Notes: generated by a model from the sequence alone, not told the origin. 64,000 bases of DNA from Flavobacteriaceae bacterium (GCA_029238515.1 JAQWFW010000006.1:1-64000); one strand, 5' to 3'. Counted from the stretch's first letter, positions 25,868-34,256 are shown. Translations and numbers: made by a program.

Positions 25868-26427
25868 ACAAAAAAGACCTGAGATCTACCTATAAAAAAA
25901 AGCGAAAAGCACTAGACCAATCTACGATTGATTCTTTGAGTTTGAAGATTGCCAATCAAACCCTAGAACTCCCGATTTGGGAGGCCTCGTTCTATCATCT
26001 TTTTTTGACTATCAAACACTTAAAAGAAATTGAAACTGAACCACTGATGAGTATTTTATTCGGAAAAGACAAGCATGTTGTGGTTCCCAAAAGTGATATT
26101 TCGACCGGTAAAATGACGCATTATTTATTGACTGATAATACAGTCATTAAACCCAATATTTGGAGCATTCCTGAACCACAAAATGGGGTTCAAATTTATG
26201 ATACTCAAATTCAGGTTGTTTTTGTTCCTTTGTTGGCGTTTGACAAAAAAGGATATCGAGTGGGCTACGGAAAAGGGTTTTATGATTTATTTTTAAAATC
26301 TTGCCCAAAGGCCATAAAAATAGGGCTTTCGTTTTTTGATGCCGTCGATGAAATTGAGGATAAAAATAAGTATGATATCCCGCTTGATTATTGCGTCACA
26401 CCAACTCAGATTTATCGCTTTGAGTAG
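25864..26427 (+). CDS. 5-formyltetrahydrofolate cyclo-ligase
   Basis: A 187-residue cytosolic enzyme that uses ATP to turn 5-formyl-THF into 5,10-methenyl-THF, returning an inactive folate to one-carbon metabolism. Family motifs are the N-terminal basic KKRKAL, the FVPLLAFDKKGYRVGYGKGFYDLFL core (split here as VPLLAFDKKGYRVGYGKGFY) and a C-terminal PLDYCVTP. It overlaps the preceding gene by 4 nt (ATGA). Its 3' end overlaps the 3' end of the convergent lspA by 32 nt. Confidence 0.94.
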   Translation: MNKKDLRSTYKKKRKALDQSTIDSLSLKIANQTLELPIWEASFYHLFLTIKHLKEIETEPLMSILFGKDKHVVVPKSDISTGKMTHYLLTDNTVIKPNIWSIPEPQNGVQIYDTQIQVVFVPLLAFDKKGYRVGYGKGFYDLFLKSCPKAIKIGLSFFDAVDEIEDKNKYDIPLDYCVTPTQIYRFE

Positions 26428-27052
26428 TTCCCTGTTTTGACCTAAGGGCCTTGTTGTTGTACAACAAAAGGAGTCCAACGCCAGTGCTTATAGCGACATC
26501 AGCAACATTAAAAACAGGATTGAAAAACGTGAAGTAATCACCACCAAAAACAGGGATCCAATCTGGAAAATAACCCTTGACTATTGGGAAATGCAACATA
26601 TCTACTACCTTACCATGAAAAAAAGTTCCATAACTATTTTCGGCAAATAGTGTTGCTTTTTGTCCCAAGCTGTCGTTAAAAATTACTCCATAAAAAACAG
26701 AATCGATAATATTGCCCAACGCCCCCGAAAATATAAGTGAAATGGCATAAATCAACTGTGTAGATATTTGTTTTTTTATGGAAGTGTGTAACCAATAGCC
26801 AATCCCAACAACAGCAATTAGTCTAAATAATGTAAGAGTAAGTTTTGCGGTTTTATCAGAAATAAAGGAAGAAAAATCACTGAGTTTGGCCCCCCAAGCC
26901 ATACCTTCATTTTCTACAAATAGGATCTTAAACCAATCAAAAACCACCCATTCTTGACCAAGTACAAAATGAGTTTTGATGTATATTTTGGTGAATTGAT
27001 CAAAAATTAAGACAGAAATAACAACAATAAAGACATGCTTTTTAGACAACAT
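26396..27052 (-). CDS. lspA: Lipoprotein signal peptidase II
   Basis: A 218-residue inner membrane aspartyl protease that cleaves the signal peptide from prolipoproteins. Four membrane segments are visible. The catalytic aspartates are D117 (GNIID) and D185 (FNVAD). It is longer than the E. coli enzyme (164), largely from loop insertions, one around 122-150, as in other Bacteroidota. It starts 2 nt after the DksA-like gene, in an ileS operon. Its products matter here because several lipoproteins are encoded in the window. The gene end overlaps the convergent folate gene. Confidence 0.95.
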   Translation of the reverse strand: MLSKKHVFIVVISVLIFDQFTKIYIKTHFVLGQEWVVFDWFKILFVENEGMAWGAKLSDFSSFISDKTAKLTLTLFRLIAVVGIGYWLHTSIKKQISTQLIYAISLIFSGALGNIIDSVFYGVIFNDSLGQKATLFAENSYGTFFHGKVVDMLHFPIVKGYFPDWIPVFGGDYFTFFNPVFNVADVAISTGVGLLLLYNNKALRSKQGTTQSDKSELV

Positions 27053-27054
27053 CT

Positions 27055-27432
27055 CTAGCGTTGCATATTCTTGGCTTCTATGCTCAAAGTAGCATGTGGA
27101 ACGAGTTCCAATCGCTTTTTATTAATTAACTTTCCTGTAACTCTACAAACACCATAGGTTTTATTTTGGATTCTGATGAGTGCGTTTTTAAGGTCCCGGA
27201 TGAATTTCTCTTGACGAATAGCCAATTGAGCATTGGATTCTTTACTCATCACCTGGCTTCCCTCATCAAAGGCCTTAAATGTTGGTGAAGTATCTTCAGT
27301 TCCATTATTTAAATCATTCATGTAGGCGCTTTTTATCAGCTCCAAATCGTGCTGTGCCTTTTCAATTTTCTTTTGAATTAGTGCTTTGAATTCCTCAAGC
27401 TCTTTATCTGAATATCGGTTGGTTTTTTCCAT
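27055..27432 (-). CDS. DksA/TraR family protein without a complete zinc finger
   Basis: A 125-residue protein of the DksA/TraR family, which binds RNA polymerase and modulates transcription, often with ppGpp. A coiled-coil N-terminal part (about 1-88) is followed by the zinc-finger region (YGVCRVTGKLINKKRL). Of the four canonical cysteines only C96 remains; the others read T99, S117 and A120. Zinc binding in the usual way is therefore unlikely. It lies between ileS (11 nt) and lspA (2 nt). Family assignment is secure; regulatory function is inferred. Confidence 0.9.
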   Translation of the reverse strand: MEKTNRYSDKELEEFKALIQKKIEKAQHDLELIKSAYMNDLNNGTEDTSPTFKAFDEGSQVMSKESNAQLAIRQEKFIRDLKNALIRIQNKTYGVCRVTGKLINKKRLELVPHATLSIEAKNMQR

Positions 27433-27443
27433 AATCAGCGTTT

Positions 27444-30400
27444 TTAATTGTGTTTTTGAATAAATAACTTGGTAGAAATGTCGTCAAAATTTATTTCTAT
27501 TCCTTCATCAAGTTGATTAACTTCTTGTAACGTATCTGTTAATGTTTCTAATTTAATGTAATCTAAATTATTTTGAATGGCTTTGTGCATGTGCTCGTGG
27601 TGCAAAAGAAATACATCTATATTATCTGTTACTTCGAATCCTGAATCTTTTCTTAAATTTTGGATTCTATTTACAAGTTCGCGAGCTATGCCTTCCTCCC
27701 TCAAAGACTCTGTGATGGTAACGTCTAACGCTACCGTCATTGCGCCTTGATTGGCTACAAGCCAACCTTCAACATCTTGAGATGTAATTTCTACATCATC
27801 AAGTTCCAATGTACTAATTTTTCCATTAATTTCAACCTCTAAATGACCTTGATTTTCAATTTCTTTTATCGCATCTGCATCCAAATTCTGAATTGCTGTT
27901 GCAACAAACCTCATATCCTTACCAAATCTTGGTCCCAACACCTTAAAATTAGGTTTAATCTGCTTAACCAAAATATCTGAAGCGTCTTCTAAAAGTTCAA
28001 TCTCTTTAATGTTAACCTCATGCTTAACGAGTTCAGAAATAGCCAAAATTTCTTCTTTTTGAACAGTTGATGCAACAGGTATCATAATCTTCTGCAAGGG
28101 TTGACGCACTTTTATTTTTTCTTTAGCCCTGAGTGACAACACTAATGACGAAATCAATTGTGCCTGTGCCATTTTGCGTTCGAGAGCTTCGTCAATTAAT
28201 GCAGGATTAGACTTCGGAAATTCTGACAAATGCACACTCTTAAATTCCTCTTTTCCAGTATGCTTAATGAGATCTAAATAGAGACGGTCCATAAAGAATG
28301 GCGCAATGGGGGCACCAAGCTTTGACAGAGTAAGCATGCAAGTAAATAATGTCTGGTATGCCGAAATTTTGTCGGCTTGATAATCACCTTTCCAAAAACG
28401 TCTTCTACTTAATCGTACGTACCAGTTACTAAGGTATTCCTGAGTAAATTCTGATATGACTCTTGCAGCTTTAGTGGGCTCATAATCAGCATAATAGTTG
28501 TCTACTTTTGTGATAAGCGTATTGAGTTCCGATAAAATCCAACGGTCTATCTCTGGACGTTCTTTTATTGGGATATCGACATTAGCAAATTTAAACTGAT
28601 CAATATTTGCGTAGAGCGTGAAAAAAGAATACGTGTTGTATAATGTTCCAAAAAACTTTCGTTTTACTTCTTCAATGCCCTCTAAATCAAACTTTAAATT
28701 GTCCCAAGGATTGGCATTACTGATCATGTACCAACGGGTTGCATCAGGACCGTAGGTTGCCAAAGTTTCAAAGGGGTCTGTAGCATTGCCCAATCGTTTG
28801 GACATTTTTTGACCATTTTTATCTAAAACTAGCCCATTGGATACCACGTTTTTGTATGCTACAGAATCAAAAACCATAGTCCCAATGGCGTGAAGAGTGT
28901 AAAACCATCCTCGTGTTTGATCTACGCCTTCGGCTATAAAATCAGCTGGAAAAGCTTTATTTTGGTCAATCAACGCTTTATTTTCAAACGGATAATGCCA
29001 TTGAGCGTAAGGCATACTTCCAGAATCAAACCATACATCGATCAAATCGCTTTCGCGATGCATTGGCTTTCCTGTTGGCGATACAAATACAATTGCATCC
29101 ACAATATTTTTGTGTAAGTCTATTTTTGAATAATTTTCATCAGAATTGTCTCCAACCACAAAATCTTCAAAAATATCATGAGACATAAATCCAGCATCAA
29201 CAGACTTTTTAATTTCTGCTTTTAATTCTTCTACAGAACCAATACATATTTCTTCTTTTCCGTCTTCGGTGCGCCAAATAGGTAGTGGAATACCCCAATA
29301 GCGCGAACGCGAAAGATTCCAATCATTGGCATTGGCAAGCCAATTGCCAAAACGGCCTTCACCAGTGCTTTTGGGCTTCCAATTGATGGTTTGATTGAGT
29401 TCAAACATGCGCTCTTTTACCTCACTTATTTTGATAAACCACGAGTCCAACGGATAGTATAATATGGGCTTATCGGTACGCCAACAGTTTGGGTAGCTGT
29501 GTTTGTATTTTTCTACCTTGAACGCTTTGTTTTCAGTTTTTAGTTTAATGGCTAATTCTACATCAACAGATTTATCTGGAGCTTCGCCTTCTGGATAATA
29601 TTCATTCTTTACATAGCGTCCCGCAAAATCGGTGACTTCCTTTCGGAAACATCCTTGTAAATCGACTAAAGGCACCAAATTGTCGTCTTCATCTTTTACC
29701 AACAAGGGCGGAACTTCTGGTTTTGCTTGTTTTGCGACAATGGCATCATCGGCTCCAAATGTGGGTGCTGTGTGTACAATTCCTGTCCCATCTTCTGTAG
29801 TTACGTAATCTCCAGAAATAACACGGAATGCATGTTCTGGATTATCATTTGGCAGAGCATATTGTAGCAGCTGGTTGTATCGTGCTCCAACTAAATCGGT
29901 GCCAATAAAAGATTTTAAAACCAAATAAGGAATCGTTTTATTCTTGCTTGTATAAGTGTCTAATTCTTGTGGTGTTTCTGCACGTTTAAATTTCCCGGAA
30001 AATTGTTTTTCTAATAATGCTTTTGCCAAAACAACTTTTATGGGCTCAAATGTATATTGATTGAATGTTTTTACAAGAACATATTCAATTTTTGGCCCAA
30101 CAGTAAGCGCAGTATTGCTTGGTAATGTCCACGGAGTAGTTGTCCAAGCCAAAAAATGAATTTGACCTTCATTTTGCAAACACTCAGGTAAAGACTCTGG
30201 AATTGCTTTGAATTGCGCGACAACAGTGGTGTCCGTTACATCTTGATATGTTCCTGGTTGATTGAGCTCATGTGAACTCAATCCTGTCCCTGCTTTTGGT
30301 GAATAGGGTTGGATTGTGTATCCTTTGTATAATAAATTTTTGTTGTAAATCTGTTTGAGTAACCACCACACACTTTCCATGTATTTGGAGTCATAGGTCA

Positions 30401-30851
30401 CATATGGATCATTCATGTTAACCCAATAACCCATTTTTTCGGTAAGATCGTTCCAAACATCCGTATAACGCATTACTGCTTTTCTACAAGCAGCATTATA
30501 GGCCTCAACAGATACGGTTTTCCCAATGTCTTCTTTGGTAATTCCGAGTTCTTTTTCTACACCTAACTCAATAGGAAGTCCATGTGTATCCCAACCTGCT
30601 TTTCGCTTGACCTGAAAACCCTTCATGGTTTTGTATCGAGGAAAAATGTCTTTTATGGCACGAGCCAAAACATGATGAACACCTGGCAATCCATTGGCAG
30701 ATGGTGGACCTTCAAAAAAAACATAAGGTTTATGACCTTCTCTTGACGATACACTTTGCTCAAAAACTTGATGCTCTTTCCAATAGTCTAGCAAGTCTTC
30801 TGCTAGCTTTGGAAGGTCTAATCCTTTGTGCTCTGGAAATATCGCGTTCAT
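27444..30851 (-). CDS. ileS: Isoleucyl-tRNA synthetase, IleRS2-like with GVHH motif
   Basis: A 1135-residue class I synthetase that charges tRNA-Ile. The active-site motif normally reading HIGH is GVHH here (residues 57-60, after SANGLP). KMSKS reads KMSKR near residue 683. Both, together with the KRKAGWDTHGLPIE segment, resemble the eukaryote-like IleRS2 class. The editing CP1 domain lies about 190-420 and the anticodon-binding and C-terminal domains follow. ATG 30851 is chosen because the TTG at 30872 falls in the -7 box. It heads an operon with a DksA-like gene and lspA, a usual Bacteroidota order, so it is the housekeeping enzyme rather than an acquired second copy. Confidence 0.96.
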   Translation of the reverse strand: MNAIFPEHKGLDLPKLAEDLLDYWKEHQVFEQSVSSREGHKPYVFFEGPPSANGLPGVHHVLARAIKDIFPRYKTMKGFQVKRKAGWDTHGLPIELGVEKELGITKEDIGKTVSVEAYNAACRKAVMRYTDVWNDLTEKMGYWVNMNDPYVTYDSKYMESVWWLLKQIYNKNLLYKGYTIQPYSPKAGTGLSSHELNQPGTYQDVTDTTVVAQFKAIPESLPECLQNEGQIHFLAWTTTPWTLPSNTALTVGPKIEYVLVKTFNQYTFEPIKVVLAKALLEKQFSGKFKRAETPQELDTYTSKNKTIPYLVLKSFIGTDLVGARYNQLLQYALPNDNPEHAFRVISGDYVTTEDGTGIVHTAPTFGADDAIVAKQAKPEVPPLLVKDEDDNLVPLVDLQGCFRKEVTDFAGRYVKNEYYPEGEAPDKSVDVELAIKLKTENKAFKVEKYKHSYPNCWRTDKPILYYPLDSWFIKISEVKERMFELNQTINWKPKSTGEGRFGNWLANANDWNLSRSRYWGIPLPIWRTEDGKEEICIGSVEELKAEIKKSVDAGFMSHDIFEDFVVGDNSDENYSKIDLHKNIVDAIVFVSPTGKPMHRESDLIDVWFDSGSMPYAQWHYPFENKALIDQNKAFPADFIAEGVDQTRGWFYTLHAIGTMVFDSVAYKNVVSNGLVLDKNGQKMSKRLGNATDPFETLATYGPDATRWYMISNANPWDNLKFDLEGIEEVKRKFFGTLYNTYSFFTLYANIDQFKFANVDIPIKERPEIDRWILSELNTLITKVDNYYADYEPTKAARVISEFTQEYLSNWYVRLSRRRFWKGDYQADKISAYQTLFTCMLTLSKLGAPIAPFFMDRLYLDLIKHTGKEEFKSVHLSEFPKSNPALIDEALERKMAQAQLISSLVLSLRAKEKIKVRQPLQKIMIPVASTVQKEEILAISELVKHEVNIKEIELLEDASDILVKQIKPNFKVLGPRFGKDMRFVATAIQNLDADAIKEIENQGHLEVEINGKISTLELDDVEITSQDVEGWLVANQGAMTVALDVTITESLREEGIARELVNRIQNLRKDSGFEVTDNIDVFLLHHEHMHKAIQNNLDYIKLETLTDTLQEVNQLDEGIEINFDDISTKLFIQKHN

Positions 30852-30869
30852 GCTTATACAATTAGTCCG

Positions 30870-30877
30870 CAAAATTA
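30870..30877 (-). promoter_or_regulatory. Predicted -7 box for ileS-dksA-lspA
   Basis: TAATTTTG on the minus strand, 18 nt before ATG 30851. It overlaps the alternative TTG start at 30872 and so argues against it. Confidence 0.55.
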
Positions 30878-30973
30878 CTAAATTTTGGCCTAATTGCTAT
30901 GCGTTAAAATGTGTAATTTAATAGAGTAACGATTCATTAATGCATATAAACAGTTGGAGGCGAGAGATTATAC

Positions 30974-31651
30974 TTACAAAAAGTAAAACATCAACCCGAT
31001 TTTGATGCTTTTTGCTTCTAAAGTTTCCTGACCAACTAAAGCATCTTCAAAGATGGGATTTAATCCATAGTATAAAAATCCATTCCAATTGTTGTAACCA
31101 ACACTTAGTGTTAGGCCGTATTGCCATTGGTTAAGATTAAAGTTTTTTAATTGTGTAGAGACTGTATTGTCTTCGTAGACATAGGAAGATGCAAAAGTAT
31201 AACTAGCTTTGAATCCAGCATAAATCCTCCAAAATCTATACTCTTGAGGTGAAGATGTGCGCCAACGAAATTCGAATGGAATTTCTAATGCTTGATGCGA
31301 AAATCTATTTTTTTGATATGTGTTACGACTTACAACCTCATAGGAATACCCTGCTAAAGATTCCTTTATTTTAATATTTTCAGAATACACATTAAATGCA
31401 TATCCTAAACCGAGACCAAGTGCAAATGTACGTTTGGTATTGATCGGAAAATCCCGAATAAACCCAATTTTGAATCCTGGCGAAAATCCTGTTTGACTAA
31501 AATCCTCTGGGGTATTGGTAAGTGTATTATAAGTAAATCCAAAATAAAACTGATCTTCTCTGTAAAGTGGGTCAAGATCATCTGAGTTGGTTTGTGCTAA
31601 AACTCCAACTAAGTGCATCAAGAAAATGGTTGTAATGAATATTTTTTTCAT
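30974..31651 (-). CDS. Porin-like outer membrane beta-barrel protein
   Basis: A 225-residue protein with a signal peptide ending near LAQ and amphipathic beta strands to the terminal FYFL, typical of small outer membrane barrels (OMP_b-brl_2 / PorT-like group). It lacks the N-terminal motifs I would expect of the true type IX secretion protein PorT, so I do not use that name. It follows the ExbB/ExbD operon, but the terminator at 31681-31711 separates them. No promoter was recognised in the 30-nt gap. Role unknown. Confidence 0.8.
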   Translation of the reverse strand: MKKIFITTIFLMHLVGVLAQTNSDDLDPLYREDQFYFGFTYNTLTNTPEDFSQTGFSPGFKIGFIRDFPINTKRTFALGLGLGYAFNVYSENIKIKESLAGYSYEVVSRNTYQKNRFSHQALEIPFEFRWRTSSPQEYRFWRIYAGFKASYTFASSYVYEDNTVSTQLKNFNLNQWQYGLTLSVGYNNWNGFLYYGLNPIFEDALVGQETLEAKSIKIGLMFYFL

Positions 31652-31680
31652 ATTGAAAAGGTACGATACTTTAAATGTAC

Positions 31681-31711
31681 AAAAAAAGGCACTCGTTTAT
31701 GAATACCTTTT
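31681..31711 (-). terminator. Terminator after the ExbB/ExbD operon
   Basis: An 11-bp stem (31684-31694 with 31701-31711, with G-T pairs) and 6-nt loop. On the minus strand it ends in a run of seven T. It lies 26 nt after the second exbD stop. Confidence 0.8.
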
Positions 31712-31736
31712 CACGTAAATAGAATATAATCGTTTA

Positions 31737-32216
31737 TTATTTCATATTTGTTGAAACGTCTCCAACACCTGTCGTATAGTTAATTTTCAACGCATTAACT
31801 TTTCTAAGTTCTTGTTTGACGTCTCCAACAATACCCATATTCGCCTCTCGATCTACTTTTAAAGCAACGGTTAAAAAAGGTATTAATTCTTCGCGTAATG
31901 CAGCTCGTTCCGAACTGATAAAAGCACTTACATCTGTAAGTGATGCAAATTGATCGTTAAGTTGAATCCTTGCTTCGCTTCCAAATTTCTCATAACCAGA
32001 ACTTGGCTTACCCATGTAGATATAGCTCACAGGGTTTTTCTTGTCTAGTTTTTCAACTTGATTGGCTACTGGAAGTGAGTTTTGTATTTTTAATGAATTT
32101 TCTCGCATGACGGTAGCCACCATGAAAAAGAATAATAACATAAATACAATATCTGGTAAAGAGGCCGTGGATATAGCAGGTAGCCCTCCGTCTTTTTTCT
32201 TTTTAAATTTTGACAT
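31737..32216 (-). CDS. ExbD/TolR family proton-channel subunit (second copy)
   Basis: A 159-residue inner membrane protein. One N-terminal helix carries the essential proton-carrying aspartate D22 (SLPDIVFMLLFFFMV), followed by a periplasmic domain. With ExbB it powers TonB using the proton motive force. The next gene upstream is another ExbD-like gene 23 nt away, so the complex may hold two different ExbD chains. The basic N-terminus (SKFKKKK) faces the cytoplasm. It is last in the operon before the terminator. Confidence 0.93.
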   Translation of the reverse strand: MSKFKKKKDGGLPAISTASLPDIVFMLLFFFMVATVMRENSLKIQNSLPVANQVEKLDKKNPVSYIYMGKPSSGYEKFGSEARIQLNDQFASLTDVSAFISSERAALREELIPFLTVALKVDREANMGIVGDVKQELRKVNALKINYTTGVGDVSTNMK

Positions 32217-32239
32217 TTTGTTTTCTTTAAATAGTGAAA

Positions 32240-32842
32240 CTACTGTACCTCTGAGAGTTTTTGTGGAAACTCTAACTTGATTTGGTCAATCACTGCTTTG
32301 AGTTTCTCTTTGTTACCTATAAACCGTGCGTCTTTGTGATTTTTTTGCATTTCTACAAAGTTCATGTCTCTAAATCCTTTGCTAGGACCAAGTTCCAATG
32401 CACGTCTATTTCTTAAAACATTGTATGCCGCCACCAATTCATTTTGTACAGAAATATAGGCCGCATAAGATGTTTCACGTTCGTTTTTCAAAGATATAAT
32501 TGCTTTGTCTGGATTATCAGACGATGATGGGTCTTTTTTACCCTGACAATAATCACAGGATTTATCTCCATTGTTGTCCAAAAACTCGACGGCTGCAGCA
32601 CGCAAATCGGCTATTTCCATGAGTTCGTCTTCCACAAGCAATTGATCTCTTCCATTGAGTAATACTGTGAAAATATTTTTCTGCTTAATGATTGGCGGAT
32701 CAATCTCTTCCATAGGTGGAAGTTTTCGGTTGATCCCCGAATCCTTTTCAATGGTGGTGGTCACCAAGAAAAATATTAACAGTAAGAAGGCAATGTCGGC
32801 CATAGAGCCCGCATTAACTTCGGGTGCAGATCGTTTAGCCAT
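32240..32842 (-). CDS. ExbD/TolR family proton-channel subunit with CXXC insertion
   Basis: A 200-residue ExbD-like protein. The membrane helix bears the key aspartate D16 (SMADIAFLLLIFFLV). The periplasmic part is about 40 residues longer than the neighbour and contains C96-D-Y-C99 within a Ser/Asp/Lys-rich insertion. That pair could form a disulfide or bind metal, but this is untested. It starts 1 nt after the 4-TM protein stop and precedes a second ExbD. Together with ExbB it should energise TonB-dependent transport. Confidence 0.93.
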   Translation of the reverse strand: MAKRSAPEVNAGSMADIAFLLLIFFLVTTTIEKDSGINRKLPPMEEIDPPIIKQKNIFTVLLNGRDQLLVEDELMEIADLRAAAVEFLDNNGDKSCDYCQGKKDPSSSDNPDKAIISLKNERETSYAAYISVQNELVAAYNVLRNRRALELGPSKGFRDMNFVEMQKNHKDARFIGNKEKLKAVIDQIKLEFPQKLSEVQ

Positions 32843-32843
32843 A

Positions 32844-33284
32844 TTATTTTAGCATTTTTTTGATTCCAAATCCTAACATCGTTCCTCCTGCTACGATAGC
32901 AAGGGCATAAAACAAGTACAATCCAGCGCCTACAAGTTTCGATTGTCCTTCAGTAAGAATTGAGCCGTCTTTTAGGACGGTTTCTGTTCCAGAGGCAAAC
33001 ACGAAGTAACATATTAGAGCAAGGCCCAAAAAAGAACCTATTGAGATTAATGTGTTTTTCAATCCTGATGCATTTGAAACTAAGTTGAGAACCGTAAAAA
33101 CGACTACGGCCAAAACAGCAATAGCCAAGATAAAATAGGCCACATACATAAAAGTGTTGACACTTGATGCACCTTCTCCTGCTTTAATGGCATCATCTCC
33201 TGTAGAAATGATACTAACAAGAAAGACGATCGAAAGAACTCCTACAACTGCAGCTACAATCTTTAATAATTTTTGCAAATCCAT
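32844..33284 (-). CDS. Four-helix membrane protein in the ExbB/ExbD operon
   Basis: A 146-residue protein with four strongly hydrophobic segments (about 8-27, 45-68, 77-98 and 118-140) and short loops. It contains no catalytic motif I recognise. It lies between exbB (30 nt) and exbD (1 nt), so it is surely co-expressed with the proton channel. A role as an accessory or assembly subunit of that complex is reasonable inference. Function unknown. Confidence 0.85.
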   Translation of the reverse strand: MDLQKLLKIVAAVVGVLSIVFLVSIISTGDDAIKAGEGASSVNTFMYVAYFILAIAVLAVVVFTVLNLVSNASGLKNTLISIGSFLGLALICYFVFASGTETVLKDGSILTEGQSKLVGAGLYLFYALAIVAGGTMLGFGIKKMLK

Positions 33285-33314
33285 AATTATTCGATTTAGT
33301 ATGAGTTATGAAGT

Positions 33315-34091
33315 TTATTTTTTATTCTTTACAAGGATATCCATCAAAGAAATTGATGCATCTTCCATGTTGTTTACGATGCTGTCGATTTTTGCAATGA
33401 TATAGTTGTAAAAAATCTGTAAAATAATCGCTACAATAAGACCAAATACTGTTGTAAGAAGGGCTACTTTAATACCTCCTGCCACAAGTGATGGTTGCAT
33501 ATCTCCAGCGGCTTCAATTTTATCAAATGCTTGAATCATTCCAATTACTGTTCCCATGAACCCAAGCATTGGTGCTAATGCGATAAATAGAGAAATCCAA
33601 GAAACATTCTTTTCTAGCTGTCCCATTTGTACACCTCCGTAGGCAACAACTGCTTTTTCGGCTGCATCCAAATCTTCGTTAGCACGGTCGAGACCTTGAT
33701 AGAAAATAGATGCGATAGGTCCTTTTGTGTTTCTGCACACTTCTTTTGCGGCTTCTACACCACCAGATGCAAGCGCTTCTTCTACATCTTCAGTTAATTT
33801 TTTTGAGTTTGTCGTTGATAGGTTTAAGAAAATGATTCTTTCTATAGCAATCGCTAATCCTAAAATAAGACATAACAAAACGATACCCATGAACCCTGGT
33901 CCACCTTCGATAAATCGCTTTTTTAATTCTTGGTGAAATCCTAAAGACTCCACTTGATCACCAGCCGCATCATCTTGAACTGGGCTCACAATTGTGGTTA
34001 ATGCAGTGTTCATGTTCGTGTATATACTTGCGTTTACAGACCCGAATGCTATCGTTAGGGCGATAGCTAGAATTGGAAATAATTTTTTCAT
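33315..34091 (-). CDS. ExbB/TolQ/MotA family proton-channel protein
   Basis: A 258-residue inner membrane channel subunit that works with ExbD to drive TonB. After an N-terminal signal-like segment (1-22) there are three membrane helices, near 68-90, 165-190 and 212-240 (FIALAPMLGFMGTVIGMIQAF; ALLTTVFGLIVAIILQIFYNY). ATG 34091 is chosen; the longer frame from 34166 begins inside the -7 box. It is the first gene of the exbB, 4-TM, exbD, exbD operon. A single tonB is encoded 3 kb away. Confidence 0.94.
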   Translation of the reverse strand: MKKLFPILAIALTIAFGSVNASIYTNMNTALTTIVSPVQDDAAGDQVESLGFHQELKKRFIEGGPGFMGIVLLCLILGLAIAIERIIFLNLSTTNSKKLTEDVEEALASGGVEAAKEVCRNTKGPIASIFYQGLDRANEDLDAAEKAVVAYGGVQMGQLEKNVSWISLFIALAPMLGFMGTVIGMIQAFDKIEAAGDMQPSLVAGGIKVALLTTVFGLIVAIILQIFYNYIIAKIDSIVNNMEDASISLMDILVKNKK

Positions 34092-34163
34092 TGTTCTATT
34101 CTTAAAATTTATAAATGTTAGTGTTGTTTGTAGGTTGCTAAAGATATAAAAAAAATTACACTC

Positions 34164-34171
34164 CAAAAATA
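34164..34171 (-). promoter_or_regulatory. Predicted -7 box for the ExbB/ExbD operon
   Basis: TATTTTTG on the minus strand, 72 nt before ATG 34091. It coincides with the start of the longer alternative frame, so that start is unlikely. Confidence 0.5.
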
Positions 34172-34256
34172 AAATTTAATGCTGATGAAGATTTAAACAG
34201 TACTAAAAACTTTATATGCTGAGGAACAGCTACTTATACGTGCATCAAAAGTTTAG

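Noticed and set aside
27055-27432. Frameshift or sequencing error in the DksA zinc finger
   Set aside because: The frame is full length, the flanking motif PHATLSIEAK is intact, and a similar cysteine-poor form is common in this group as I recall.
27444-30851. ileS as an acquired plasmid-type mupirocin resistance gene
   Set aside because: It sits in the usual ileS-dksA-lspA order with host-like base composition and no mobile element; it is more likely the native enzyme.
30852-30872. Longer ileS start at TTG 30872
   Set aside because: TTG overlaps the -7 box, and ATG 30851 aligns with the family start.
30974-31651. Assignment of the porin-like gene as the secretion protein PorT
   Set aside because: The N-terminal motifs I associate with PorT are missing; only a general small-barrel pattern is visible.
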